Assembly (NCBI GenBank): GCA_003117195.1
Contig: BDSI01000035.1
Location: 618,001-682,000 of the forward strand
Length of the DNA stretch: 64,000 nucleotides
Reading direction: 5' to 3'
Origin: Eudorina sp. 2006-703-Eu-15
Taxonomy: Eukaryota > Chlorophyta > Chlorophyceae > Chlamydomonadales > Volvocaceae
The first letter of the stretch is position 1, and each line of letters starts with the position of its first letter. A model generated the notes under the pieces. That model was not told the DNA's origin, made no database searches, and saw only the letters and a program-made list of their open reading frames with translations. Shown in pieces: positions 11,501 to 32,822 of this stretch. Both the position numbers and the translations under genes were made by a program.

Positions 11501-13672
11501 CGGGAGCGGGAGGGCATCTGCTGCAGGTGCGGGCTCACGATGCCGGCCATGGCAAACTCCCGCAGGCGCTGCGTCTTGAGTGTCCCGCAGTGCGTCAACC
11601 AGATTCGGTTGGTCTCGTCCACGGCGAAGAACAGCACCATCCGCAGCACGCGCACGCCGCCGGCGCTGACGTCAGCCAGGTGCGCCGCCACATTGTCGCA
11701 CAGCCGGCAGATGCTGCCGTGCAGTACGGTACCGGTGATGAGCGTGTGGTCGGAGAGCCAGTTGGGGCCGTCCCAGGAGGCGAGGCGCTCGGCGAGAGTG
11801 ACCCGCGGGTCGTTCAACTTGGCTTTGCTGGTGCGGCGCTCCACGACGCATGCCTGGAAGCACGCAACCGGGTCGGTATTGTGACACCAACAATTAGAAA
11901 GTTTTACCTCTGCCTTGTTGTTTGCGGGATGGCCCCGGATCGCACAAGACTGCACCGGGCCTCAACCCACGCAGGTACCCGCGCAACCGCCCACGCAGAG
12001 CTACGCATGCGCGCGCATCCTTCGGACACATTTTCTCCGGCATGAAGACCGCCCCATCCCATACCCTGCCAGGCAGCCCGCCCCACCGCCATGTCCCTAG
12101 CTCCCACCGCCCGCCGACGCAGCCCTGCGCCTCCGTTGCCACACGCGGCGCCCCCACAATCGACACCGAGCGAGAGCACTAGGAGAGAAAGAACGCGTGT
12201 GTGTTTAGCTAAGGGACCCCCCGCGCACACGCGTGTACGTGGCGGGGTTTGTACTAGTTTTAAGTTAAGGCAGCCCAGGCACACCCTCCTAGGTGTTCCG
12301 GGGGCGGGCCGCAGCCTGGTGTGCTCACATTGGGCGACCAGGTGGCGCGGATGGAGAAGTGGTGGTGTCCCCGGGGCTGCACGAAGCGCTGCAGCACGCC
12401 CTCGTGCAGCGCCGCCACCCCGTGCACCACCGTGTGGCCCGGCGGCAGCATCTCCGCCAGCTGCTCCCGCGTGAAGAACTCCACCGACTCGTCCTGGAGC
12501 TCAAACTGGGTCTGCGTGTGACCACAAGGGGAGCCGGGGCCGCGGGTGTGTGGGGCAGGGCGCTGGTGTGTGGGGCAGGGCGCGGGTGTGTGGGGCAGGG
12601 CGCGGGTGTGTGGGGCAGGGCGCGGGTGTGTGGGGCAGGGCGCGGGTGTGTGGGGCAGGGCGCGGGTGTGTGGGGCAGGGCGCGGGTGTGCTTGGGTTTA
12701 GGATGGTTGGACAGAGGTTGATCCATCCGCGGTGAGGGTTCGAAAGGCGCGTACTGCAATCTTGTCAACAGGCGGCCGTGGCCGCGGACTGCAGCAACCC
12801 ACATGGCCAGCATGTACCGCGAAGCCATCGAACGCTGGCAACATGGGTTGTCACCCATGACCCAGGGGGCCCACTGCAACGTCGTTAATAATGAAATTGA
12901 GCACGGCGCGCTTAGCCTTGATTTCCGAGACATGAGAGACTAGAGATTATGCCGGCCTGGACAGCCCGCACGATCTAACTGCACCGGCGTGAGCATGGTT
13001 GATGTATACTAGTAATTATCCCTTAAGTTCCCAGCATGTCCAGAATGGCCTGACGGCCGTGACAAGCCAGGAGTGCTTGAGTTATGACAATCAAGCCGCC
13101 CCTCCGCCGATGAGCCGCCCCGGTGGTCCTACGGGTGCCCGCGTCCATCCCCCGCGCGTTTGGCAACTGGTCGAGCTTCCCTGCGGCTTCGAGTCCGTGT
13201 CGGTGTCCGCGTCTGTGCTTGCACGGGTCCCTGCGGGTGTTTCCCCTAATGCGATACATCCTCACCCCTTACCCTCACCCCTTACCCTCACCCCTACCCT
13301 CACCCCTTTCTTTTTCTTGCCCAACGACGCGCCGCGGTTCGCAGTCCCGCCGCTGTTGTGCGGCATCGTCATGGAACCTTGGAACCGCGCCACGACCCCA
13401 TGGTGTGGCCAGGGCCCCAGGGTGGTGCCCGTGCTGGTGCCGTCCATGGGCCGGCCGGGACCCGGGTCAGGTAACTTGCTGGACTTGTGACCCTGCGGAA
13501 GCGGCTGCGGCTGCGACTGCTGGCGTTGCAGCGGGGATGACTGCCGCTGGGGTGAGGCGGGGGCGCCCCACGCCCCCAGCAGCGGATCTCCCGCCGGCGC
13601 CGCCGCAGAGGCGTAACCACCGCTGGTGGAGGTGTACAAGTTGCCGCCCATGCTGCTGGCGCCGCCGCCGCT

Positions 13673-13708
<36 letters not shown>

Positions 13709-14191
13709 GCTCTTGGCGGTCTTTGGCCTGCCCGCCAGCGCCTCCGTGATGGTGGCATTGGTCATGTTGGCGCGGTTCTTGCGCTTGATGCAGCGCTCCT
13801 TGCCGCTCGTGAAGTACCACACCTTGGGGCGGCCATTGCTGATGATGACCTGTGGCGTCAGAGGTTATTTGCGGATGTGGGTCGGGGCGGGTGGCCATAG
13901 GCGTCTTCGCGCACGACCGTACACTAGTGGCAACCATGGCTAACTGGTGGTGTGAATTTAGATAGCGTCCCCGCCCTATACCCTGGGTTGTTGGTGGTGT
14001 ATGCGTTATCGGCAGAACGGCAACAACCAGCTCCCTTCGTGAAAGGACCCCGTAGCCTCCCGGCAGTGTGGGACGCTCACCGTGTGAGGCACGTTAACTT
14101 CGGGGCATGCTCTGCCTTTGCCATCTTTAAGCCAGAGGTAGTGGTACAGGCCAACGACGATGCCGTCTTCTACGTCCACGAGCAGCTCATT
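8548..14191 (-). CDS. Large protein of unknown function with conserved N-terminal region and disordered Gly/Ser/Pro tail
   Basis: I do not recognise a named family. Exons (minus, all phase 0): 14191-14081, 13849-13304 (donor uncertain), 12505-12329 and 11853-8548, giving at least 1379 residues, 5' incomplete. The joined protein reads NELLVDVEDGIVVGLYHYLW, then GRPKVWYFTSGKERCIKRKN, a poly-Gly run, EFFTREQLAEMLPPGHTVVH, then WSPN joined to ACVVERRTSKAKL. Next comes a Cys-containing block with GSICRLCDNVAAHLADVSAG and RVLRMVLFFAVDETNRIWL. From about residue 480 the chain is low-complexity Gly/Ser/Pro/Ala until the end LDLFTSAEADLLAEALRD. The N-terminal blocks have the even composition and splice-consistent frame of a conserved domain; the tail looks disordered. 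A first exon near 14345-14300 beginning MVVYSWDFDAMYFMF is possible, but no good donor in the right phase was found. Confidence 0.68.
12541..12690. repeat. 20-bp minisatellite in an intron
   Basis: The unit CGCGGGTGTGTGGGGCAGGG occurs seven times plus a partial copy, nearly perfect. It lies in the intron between the 13849-13304 and 12505-12329 exons, starting 35 nt upstream of the latter's acceptor. The plus strand is strongly G-rich. Confidence 0.95.
13262..13308. repeat. Short CCTTACCCTCA-type tandem repeat at a splice donor
   Basis: CTCACCCCTTAC-like words recur four times on the plus strand. On the minus strand each gives a G-GTGAGG candidate donor. This is why the 3' limit of exon 13849-13304 is uncertain; the copy chosen is the first one that keeps phase 0. 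Confidence 0.7.
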
Positions 14192-17100
14192 CTGTGTCGG
14201 GCAATCGGCTCAGTGCTTGGCCTCGTCGGGGGATGTACAGGGGCGGCTTGCATGCCGACAGGACCCAACGCAAGTTGACTTTTTCTGATAACCAGGTGCA
14301 AACATAAAATACATGGCATCAAAGTCCCACGAATACACAACCATTGATCAAGCAGCAGCGATAACACGCCGCGGCTTACAACAAAGACTTATTGTTCTAC
14401 AGACACGATTGTCCTTAGTCACCACTTACGTATGGTATCTCCTCATCCATGCTCTGAAGTCCTTTACGTGACCTAATTATGCCTCAACTGCGTCTCAAAG
14501 AGCATATGCACCATCGGCATATCCAGCACAGGTCCACACGCTATGTTTTGGAATATTGTGCATACGTTTACACGATGACGCAATTTGAGTGCATGCTACG
14601 CGGCATTTCGGCTAAATTCTGCATTCCCCTCGACGGGCGTCGTCCCAGCAAAAATCCACGTGATAAAATATGGCAAGAACACAATACATGTTTGCAAGCT
14701 CCCGTTACAGGTGCCTCTGGGGCCGGGGACTCCTCGAAGTACGGCTGTCCGTATTCGATGTAACTAAATAGTGCATCAAAGTAATGTTTTCCTGGTTTTC
14801 GGATGTTGAAATAGGGCATTGCGTTTAGTGATTTCTGCTGCGCCTAACCCAAATCATTTAACGCGCAACTTGGCTGAAATCGTTATGGCTTTCCAGCGCC
14901 CTAACGGCACCGGCAATGTTCATACAAGACATGGCCTTCCGGCATTGCATTCATATCTGACCGAATGCATGCTTCTGGTCAACTCCAACCCCCTCCTGTA
15001 CCAGATCAACTAGCGAGCCACCTGTGCCTACCCTACGCGTGCCTGAACTCTCAAGCAACGCCTCCCACGCCTGATATACACCCCCGTTGTGCTTTATCCA
15101 TGCTACGGGCCAACCGCAGCCACTCCCTGCCCTGCACGCGTTGACCCGTTCCGTGCTAGGTGGGTCAAGGCCACACATGCCTGAACCACCCACACGTGAC
15201 CCCGCACTTGCTCACCCAACTTAGCCCAACCCAACCTGAACCCCTCCCGGCTAAGGCGCCAACCCGAGGACCTTCAACCTCACTCGCACCTGTAGGGGCG
15301 AATGCATGCCTGGGGCCAATGCCGCCAGTCCCCGACCTCATCGATGCCCACGTCCACACTCACTCTATCCCGAGCCCATGGAAGCACCCAAGAAACGCAC
15401 TGCTGATGCATCCGCACTTGCACAAGTCTATATTAGTGGACAATCTTACCCCTTCTACAAGCCAGCCATCGAACGGCGTCCGTGCTAAGACGGGCCTGTG
15501 TCCGGGTAGGGCATGTGTGCGGCTTGCACGGCTACTCAACCTCGGCGATGTTGTTTGGTAGCAGGTGGCGGGGACCTGCACCCGGGTGTGCGTTGCACGC
15601 TGGTCCTTGGCGATCCCGCTGATGGCATAAGCAGTCGCTGATTCTATTGCCATCCTTTGCTTGCCGACGCCAACTTATACCGTTATACGCCGTACATGTC
15701 GTACAATCGCCGGTCTCAGCCACCGTGGATCATTTTTCTGCCAGCTTGGATGCGGCATACTTGCCGCGCAGATGCGGCATACTTGCCGCGCACTTGGAAC
15801 CCGGTCCAGGCTTGCTGCTGCGGAAGGAGTCCGGCGGGTTGGGCACATGGCTATTCCTCGTGCGACCTTGTTTCGTCGCGACGGGGCCATACCAAGGCCT
15901 GCCTTATTCACAACCCTCAAGACCCCTCCGTGCTTTAGGTCGCCAAGGCAGCCCAAACTGCGCATCAGGGCCGCCAACGATGCAACAGGATGGTAAACAC
16001 AGGCAGCATCCTACTAGTGTCTCAGGAAGACGCCGTCACCGCTGGCCCATCACTCTTGGCTCGGCTTACATCCGCTGCGCTACGCCTGCTGCGAACGAAT
16101 GCCCCACGACGGCCCATGGACTGGCCAGGCCGCGCTGGCCGGTCAAAGAGGGCGCAAAGGTAATCATGCATCATGGGCCCAATGCGCATCAGAACCTGCA
16201 CGGCATCGATGACGACATGCCCTTGGCCCCTCCCATAGAAGAGGACACGCCGCGCGCAAGTTCGGGCGGGACCGCCTCCAAGAAGACCCGAGTAGCACAA
16301 CTTGGCCACGGCAGTCCCACAGCGACACACCCACACAAACCCACACACACCCACAACCAACCCTTCCAGCCAGCGAGACCGGGCGTAACCCTCCGCCGTG
16401 CATCCAACGCCCCACATGCATCCAACGCCGTTCGCGAAAAGACCGTTAAGGCGCCGCTTCTTGCATCTTTGCTTCTTTGCCTCGCCACCATTCCCACCGC
16501 ATCCCTGCTGTGACAGTCAGCGCCATTCATCGTTGCCTCCCAATGCGGTTTATCACCACCCCTCGTCCTCCTCCCCGCGCAACGATCAGAGGCAGAGGCA
16601 CTCAACCCCCGCTGGCAGTCCCGAGCCTTCCACGGAGACACCTCTGCTCAGAGCCCCAACCCTGTTGCAGCGCGCCCCCTGCCCCCTTCCCAGCGCTGGC
16701 CCGTGCAAAGCAAGAAAGCAAGAGAACAAGCGATTCCCGAGGAAACCTCCAGCTTCGGCGATAACCCCCGCTCCAGGGGCTGCCCCAGCAGCACAACCCA
16801 CCCAGCCAAAACGCGCACACCATGCGTCCTGTCCGTCTGTCCCCATAATGAACGCCGTCCCATTTCCGCCAACCACCCCCCATTCAGGCCGCAAACCCAG
16901 CCCTGACGGTCAGCTCCGCTGCCTGTTCGCTGAAAGACGCAGGAGCCGCGCGCATGCCTGGGATGGTGCTGCAGCTGCTCCACCAAGTGTTGTGGCTGCT
17001 GTCCATTCGTTGGGTCGGCAAGTTGGGTCGGCAAAATGCACCTGGAGCGTAAGATGTCACAGCAGGTCTTTGCTGGAGCGATCTTTGCCAGCTGCCTCGA

Positions 17101-17388
17101 GCTGCCTGCGGTGCTGGCACTGCACTTGGTGGAACCGGGTACGTTTCCTCCCCGGCGAACCATACCCAGCGGGGCCACAACCAGCGAGGCGATATCCAGC
17201 AGGGCCGGGAGGGCGCCGCATGCGCTTCCGCAAATAGTCCGCCTAGCTGGGGCCGGGGACGCCCCCGATTGGGTGACTCCACAGTGTCGCTGCGGTCTCT
17301 CTGGACCACGGCTCGGAGCTTGCCGGGCCTGCGCTCCCTGACCGGCCACGCATGGACCGGCCTCCTGGGCGACGCCTCTATGCATCCA
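14192..17388. other. Intergenic region between the unknown gene and PP2A
   Basis: It should hold the 5' end of the unknown gene (near 14300 and up) and the 3' UTR of the PP2A gene (below 17389). TTACA at 16065-16069 gives a possible but distant TGTAA for PP2A. A 22-bp sequence is tandemly duplicated at 15749-15792. I see no other supported gene; the long frames are compositional. Confidence 0.45.
15749..15792. repeat. 22-bp tandem duplication
   Basis: GATGCGGCATACTTGCCGCG followed by CA occurs twice head to tail with no mismatch. No gene context is evident. Confidence 0.9.
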
Positions 17389-21168
<3,780 letters not shown>

Positions 21169-21821
21169 GGCGTAAAGCTTCTAAAGGCCCGCCAGGGCCA
21201 GTTGAAAGGGCAAACTTGTCTCAATGTCTCTTCCTGCACTCGACCGGTTCAACTTTATCTGCGACTGCAAGCCCCGTGAAATGTGGCATACAGTCACCGT
21301 TATATAAGTGAACGAAATCACCATTACCGTCCAGCAGCGGGTTACTTTTGAGTTTTTGGGTATGGGCCGTACAACAAATTTACTTGTAGCCTCGCAAAGG
21401 GCAGTTAAGCAAATCATGTGATGAAGTATCTTATACTTTCGATGAGTGTTGTCGCAGTAGTGCCATGAACATCTGTTTGCCGGAAAATTTTAAGACAAAA
21501 GAACCCGAGGCGCAAATGAAAACAAGTCAAGCAGTTGGCAGCAACCTATTGTTGCCAAATTAATTTGTGCCTGATAATTTCCGTTACATTTGGTACGGAG
21601 CTTGCAAACAGTTGCTCATTACCCTGTGGCGAGCGGCGGCTCAGCCGCACTCCTGCACCATGTTCTACTGTGCTCTTTGAATCCCTTATAAGTAAGTACG
21701 TTACAGACTACGGATTCGCGAGTGGGGGAAAGAATTGGGTGCTGAGCCGGCTTGCTCTTTCTTGTTTACCGACCGAACTTCGCTCCCATCCGTCGTCGCA
21801 GGCTGGGGAGCTTCATTAGCC
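21169..21821. promoter_or_regulatory. Divergent intergenic region (PP2A / DEAD-box helicase)
   Basis: A 653-bp gap separates the PP2A start (minus) from the helicase ATG (plus), so both promoters and 5' UTRs must lie here. It is AT-richer than its flanks. TTATATAA at 21299-21306 is palindromic and stands about 135 nt upstream of the PP2A ATG, a plausible TATA element. A second AT stretch, CTTATAAG, is near 21684-21691 on the helicase side. Promoter function is inferred from position. Confidence 0.5.
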
Positions 21822-28272
<6,451 letters not shown>

Positions 28273-29446
28273 TTAGTTTTTTGGGTTAACTGTTCGTTGG
28301 CTGTGGTTCGTTGGTTCTGTCTCTAGACAGTGGGTGACTGACCGTTGGAAGGGTAAGGGAGGGTGTGAGAACGGCGGTGTGGAGACGTGTGGAGGAGGAT
28401 CGCCTCTCTGCCGTTGAAATGACGGCACGTGGTCACGGTTGTTTCTGTGTGGCAGTTGCTTGGTCAGGTCGGTCAGGGAGGGGGGATCCTTCGGTGCGTG
28501 AGTGGGGGCCTGCCTGGGCTTAAGAGTGGCGGATTGATGGGGCGGGGGCAGTAGTCAGGTTTGTTGCTCTTTTGCGGTTTCGCTGTCTTTACTGACAATC
28601 TTTACTGACAAAAGGGGCAGTATGGCATCGCGAGCCAAGGCGGTCGGTCGCTGTCAAGCGACGGAAGGTTGCTTAGGTGTTCTTTGCTACGGCAAGGTGC
28701 AGATAATTTTGCTGTGGCAGTGTGCATGGCAGATGTTCAAGATGTTATTAAGCGAGGTTAGAATGTCCCTGATATCGTACATCCTCGTATTGATGAGTAC
28801 GAAGCCGCAGAAATGCAGGAAGGTGGCGCAGGCAGGCATGGTCAGGAACCCTCCTCGCAATGGAATGCATACGGTATCTTTGCATGCAGCCTGTAGGCAA
28901 TTGTGTTCAACCGATGTCCAAGGAGTGGCTTGCCTGTACCTGCCTGTCGTGGCGCAGTCGCAGTACAGAGGCGTAGTGGCAGTGGCAGGGTGCTGGGGCA
29001 AGTGCGGTTGCAGGATGCTGAGACCATGCAGCGGTCCGCCCGCCCACTTGTACGGCCAAGAGCCAGTCGTACGCCTGACACGCTACCAGGAAGCCTTCTG
29101 ATCCTCCTCCGACGAGGAATTGCTGATGTTGCAAGCTCCGGCAAGCTTGTTCGGTCCAGACAAACCAGGCGGCGGAAAGTATTCCCGAGTCCGGTACGGT
29201 TGTGTACGGAACTGCAGACTCCCGATTCCGCAAGGAAACGATGTATGTTGCCGGATTCTTCTTTGTCATGTGCCATCGGTAGACGTGGTGCGCTGACAGA
29301 GTTATCACAAAAGGGAGGATTCTTGTGAGGCTTGCGCTGCCAACCTGCAAACGTATTTAATAGCATATATGCAAAGGCCTTCAGAACAGTCATAACACAT
29401 TGCGATTTAGCACGGACCGTCAAAAGTTGACGACAATTCCTTACTC
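28273..29446. other. Intergenic region downstream of the helicase
   Basis: 3' UTR of the helicase and 5' flank of the mTERF-like gene. A TTTGCGGTTTCGCTGTCTTT-like phrase near 28570 resembles phrases in two helicase introns (near 24690 and 23555), so a small dispersed repeat may be present. I see no supported coding gene. Confidence 0.4.
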
Positions 29447-31787
29447 ATGCGACCGACACCACTTACACCCCCACGGCAAGTCCTCGTACCCCAGCGGCTT
29501 CATCCTCAATATTTTCATGTAATATCTACCACAAGCTTTCGGACGCTGGCGGAGTGGTCGGGCACGTCCCTCTCCCTCGGGTACATAGTGACGGACCCCA
29601 CAAGGCGTCTCCTTGCACCCCGCGCGCTTGGCCACAACAGCCTTGAGGACTTCTCTGACGGGAATGGCGAGGCCTCGGGTGTTCCTGGGTCATTTGAACG
29701 CAGCTCCGCAGAGACCCACTCGCAGTCAAACAGCGGTGGCGGCATTACCGGCATCAGCGGCGGGAGCACCCAGAACGACTCCCGAGATCTGGCGCGCAGC
29801 CGACCGGCGCCTCGAAGGCGGCCGCGCCTGCCCAGCTCGGCCCACTTCCTGAACACCACCAACGACTCCCTGCCCCGCGCCGGCTTCCCATACGAATATG
29901 GGGCGGAAGAACCCGACACGGACGTGGGCGCCCGGTCGGACGCTGCGGCCGCCTCCGTGGCCCGGGCGCGCCGCCACGCGAACCTCGCCGCGGCCCTGGT
30001 GCAGGTACGATGCGTTCGCGCTTCCCCTCCCAGGGCTGCCGGGGGGAGATTTGCCGTACATGTTGCCGTAATCCCACCAGCATGCTAGGCTCCCCATGTA
30101 GAGCTAGGACCGGCAATGCGCCGTCGTGTGTCGGTCGTCCCGGGGTCGTCGGGCAGGGTATAGGAAATTGGTAGACATATTCAAATTGCGCTGCTGATGT
30201 CCGAGCGACGGTTTGACTTGGGGGAGTCCAGGGAGGGTCAGGGCTCAGGGGGTTTCGGCGCGTCTCTAGTGGCTCTGCTCGCCGCCTGCGGGATGGCGCT
30301 CTCGGTGAGTGCGCACCCGAGCATCCACCCCGCGGCCGCGGATGGTGTCCTGCTCCGAAACCCCCAGAACCCTTCTCGGGGTTCCTTCCTGGGTTTCTCT
30401 TTTCTCTTTTCTGTTTAAACCCCCGAAACCCTGCATGCTGGCAACGCCCCGCAGTTCGTGTCCAAGCTGCCGGCGCCATCGCCCGGCTCCCCCGCCGCGG
30501 CGCTGCGGTCCAAGCTGGGCGCCCGCCTGGCTGTGCCCGCCCTGGGCGCGTGGGTGGAGCAGGTGGCGGAGGCCCTGCGTGATGCGGAGCAGGCGCAGCC
30601 GCTCACACCAACACCACCTCAAGGCCAGGAGCTGGGGACGGGGCAGGGGACCCAGATGGGTATGGGGATGGGCGAGACAGGCGCGGGTTTGGAGGAACAT
30701 CCCACGGGCGGGGGCGCCCGAGTTGGCGCAGGCGGCGCGGGGGAACCCTCAGCAGACACGGGTGTGGATCAACCGGTGGGAGTGGCGGGGGAAGCAGGAG
30801 GAGGAGGAGGAGGAGGAGGAGGAGGAGGAGGCGCAGGAGCTGCTCCAGGGGCGGTGGCGGGTGGCGGGCTGGCGGAGGTGGAGGCGCTGGTCGAGCGCAT
30901 GTTGGCTGCCCAGCCACAGCTGCTGGCCCAGGACTCCCAGGTGGGCCCTATGTTCAATTGGCACGCGGGCGGACTCCCAGGTGGGCCCTATGTTCAATTG
31001 GCACGCGGGCGGACTCCCAGGTGGGCCCTATGTTCAATTGGCACGCGGGCGGACTCCCAGGTGGGCCCTATGTTCAATTGGCACGCGGGCGGACTCCCAG
31101 GTGGGCCCTATGTTCAATTGGCACGCGGGCGGACTCCCAGGTGGGCCCTATGTTCAATTGGCACGCGGGCGGACTCCCAGGTGGGCCCTATGTTCAATTG
31201 GCACGCGGGAAGGCCGTGGCCCTACTATCGCGGCGGGCTCAACCGATGGGGGCCGCGTGCCACGTGTATCCTCTTCCAGCACCAGGCGTTGCGGAGGCCA
31301 ACACGACACTTGACCGCCACTGAGCCATCCTACCAATCCCGTCGGGCGTTTCCTGGGTCTACTCCGCTCTACTCCTCTGAAGCTCGCTTCCCAGGGTTGT
31401 ATTTCTGGCGAAAGGCCCTACGCCAGAGTCGCTTTATCGCAAATCATCGACAGATCAGGCACGCCCCCACGGCTGCGGCAGGTGCTGGCGGCCCGTCTCC
31501 GGGGCCTGGCGGGCCTGCTGGCCGTGGACCCCGCCGCGGCCCTCGAGCTGGTCTCGGAGCGGCCTGGGCTGCTGCTGCTGGATCTGCCCACCCTGGAGAG
31601 AAGGCTAGCGGCGCTGGCGGCGGCGCTGGCGCTGCCCGACCTGGCGGCGGCGGCGGCGGTGGCGCGGCGGCAGCCCGTGTGGCTGTATGCAGAGCTCGGG
31701 CCGCCCGGAGGGGAGCGGCCGCCGGAGGGAGATGGGCGCGGGGCGGGAGGACAGGGTGGGGGTTCGGCCCCGGGGCCGGGACTGTGA
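29447..31787 (+). CDS. mTERF-like protein, probably organellar
   Basis: Proposed exons (plus, all phase 0): 29447-30004, 30242-30304, 30455-30940 and 31482-31787, giving 470 residues. The C-terminal part carries two to three helical repeats of mTERF type: VERMLAAQPQLLAQDSQ, then ALELVSERPGLLLLDLPTLE, then AAVARRQPVWLYAELG. The spacing is near 30 residues with the characteristic Pro-x-Leu-Leu. mTERF proteins bind organellar nucleic acid and act in transcription, splicing or translation (family knowledge). The N-terminus, MRPTPLTPPRQVLVPQRL, is basic and Pro-rich like an organelle presequence. The third exon ends at the first copy of a 40-bp repeat. The gene may continue: an alternative donor in exon 4 (GGACT|GTGAGG) would join an exon ending at a good GTAAGT donor near 32004. 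Assignment is moderate because the repeats are few. Confidence 0.5.
30931..31210 (+). repeat. 40-bp tandem repeat, seven copies, spanning a splice donor
   Basis: Seven contiguous copies of a 40-bp unit beginning GGACTCCCAGGTGGGCCCTA are identical except for the last base of the last copy. The first ten bases are the 3' end of mTERF-like exon 3 and the rest is intron, so every copy carries the donor CCCAG|GTGGGC. Confidence 0.97.
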
Positions 31788-32198
31788 GGTGTGGCGCAGG
31801 CGTGCAGCAGACACGGGGCATGACGGGACCTGTGTTGTGGTGCAGCAGACAGGGTTGCACGGCCCCGGAAGGACGATTCGACGGCCACCTTGTTGCCGCG
31901 GCGACAGGGGCCGTGGGGGTGGAAGCGGCGGCGCGGCGCGGGGCGCTTTCGCTCTGGGCTGCGAAGGGGCCGGCAGATGTGGGGCTGCGGTGTCCCCGGG
32001 GCGGGTAAGTACCCCGATGAGGGGAGATGAGGGGAGGGGAGGGGAGAGGAGAGGGGAGACCCATAACGACAGCGAGAGGAGGGAGGGCGAGAGGGACAGC
32101 GAGAAGGAGAGACAGGCTGCATCATGCAAGCATACAACGGCTTGCGTGGTTGCGATAGCGGTGCCGTGTGGAAGTGGAAGTAACGGTTACAGCGATTC
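31788..32198. other. Downstream of the mTERF-like gene; possible extra exon
   Basis: A frame reading HLVAAATGAVGVEAAARR and ending at GGCGG|GTAAGT (near 32004) could be another exon of the plus-strand gene, reached from GGACT|GTGAGG in phase 2 through an acceptor near 31845. The following bases are purine-rich GGGGAGA repeats. Neither reading can be decided from sequence alone. Confidence 0.3.
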
Positions 32199-32463
32199 CT
32201 ACGCCAGGGAGGGTGCACCAGGAAGCCACGGGGCCTGGTACACACGCTCCAAGCGCTGACCCGGCAGCCCGCTCCAGCCCAACCTGCGGTACCGTAACGT
32301 ATATAGCCCGCATGCCCACACGGCAGAAAACAACAACCCCCAAGCGAGGGCGACACCCCAACCGCCAACCGCCCAGGGGAAGTAGAAGTAGCCGATAGTG
32401 ACTGCCGAAATCAATGTCAGCGCGGACACCCAGTAGGGGATCGTCGTCGCGGGCCCGTTGGGA
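32199..32463 (-). CDS. Possible last exon of an unrecognised membrane protein
   Basis: On the minus strand an acceptor (TTAACCCAG) opens a frame that reads PNGPATTIPYWVSALTLISA and ends QAPWLPGAPSLA at a TAG stop. It contains two hydrophobic segments (VSALTLISAVTIGYFYF and WGVALAWGLLFSAVWACGL) followed by a basic stretch RYRR, as in a membrane protein with a cytosolic tail. The preceding exon should end in phase 2, but I could not identify it upstream. The family is not recognised. Confidence 0.35.
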
Positions 32464-32779
32464 CTGGGTTAATTGGGTTTATAAGACCGTGAACCCCGGT
32501 TGACCCTCCACCGACACCGCCGAGAAACGTAACGGGGCAGCAGGGTCCATCCGATTCCGTCGTTGTGTGTCAATACCCGATCGAGGGAGTTCCGCACCGC
32601 CGGCTTCTGCAGACTCGCAACACGACTCATCACTTCACGCCGCCGCGGGGCTCACCGCCAGCCTTGCCGTCTTCTATGGGGCCCCGCCGGGGCCAAATAT
32701 GAGGACAAACCAATGAACCGATTACCCGCCGCCGGACCTGATCGGCCCATACCTCCTCGTAGGTAACAACACGATCCCT

Positions 32780-32822
32780 TTTGGGGTCCGCTGTAACGTT
32801 CATTCACTCATTCACTCATTCA
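32780..32822 (+). mobile_element. 3' end of a LINE-type repeat with TTCA/CTCA tail
   Basis: GGGGTCCGCTGTAACGTTCA followed by alternating TTCA and CTCA units. It matches, on the opposite strand, the ends of the elements at 42637 and 58209. Short tandem tails are typical of non-LTR retrotransposon 3' ends. Confidence 0.6.

Noticed and set aside
10600..12045. 481-codon plus-strand frame
   Set aside because: Antisense shadow of the exon 11853-8548, which has conserved blocks in the minus frame.
13262..13308. Possible telomere-like repeat
   Set aside because: The unit is CCTTACCCTCA-like and short; it does not match the TTTTAGGG or TTTAGGG repeats of green algae.
30458..32008. 516-codon frame through the 40-bp repeat
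   Set aside because: It reads the mTERF-like segment in the wrong frame. The splice model gives better protein sequence, though intron retention is discussed as a finding.
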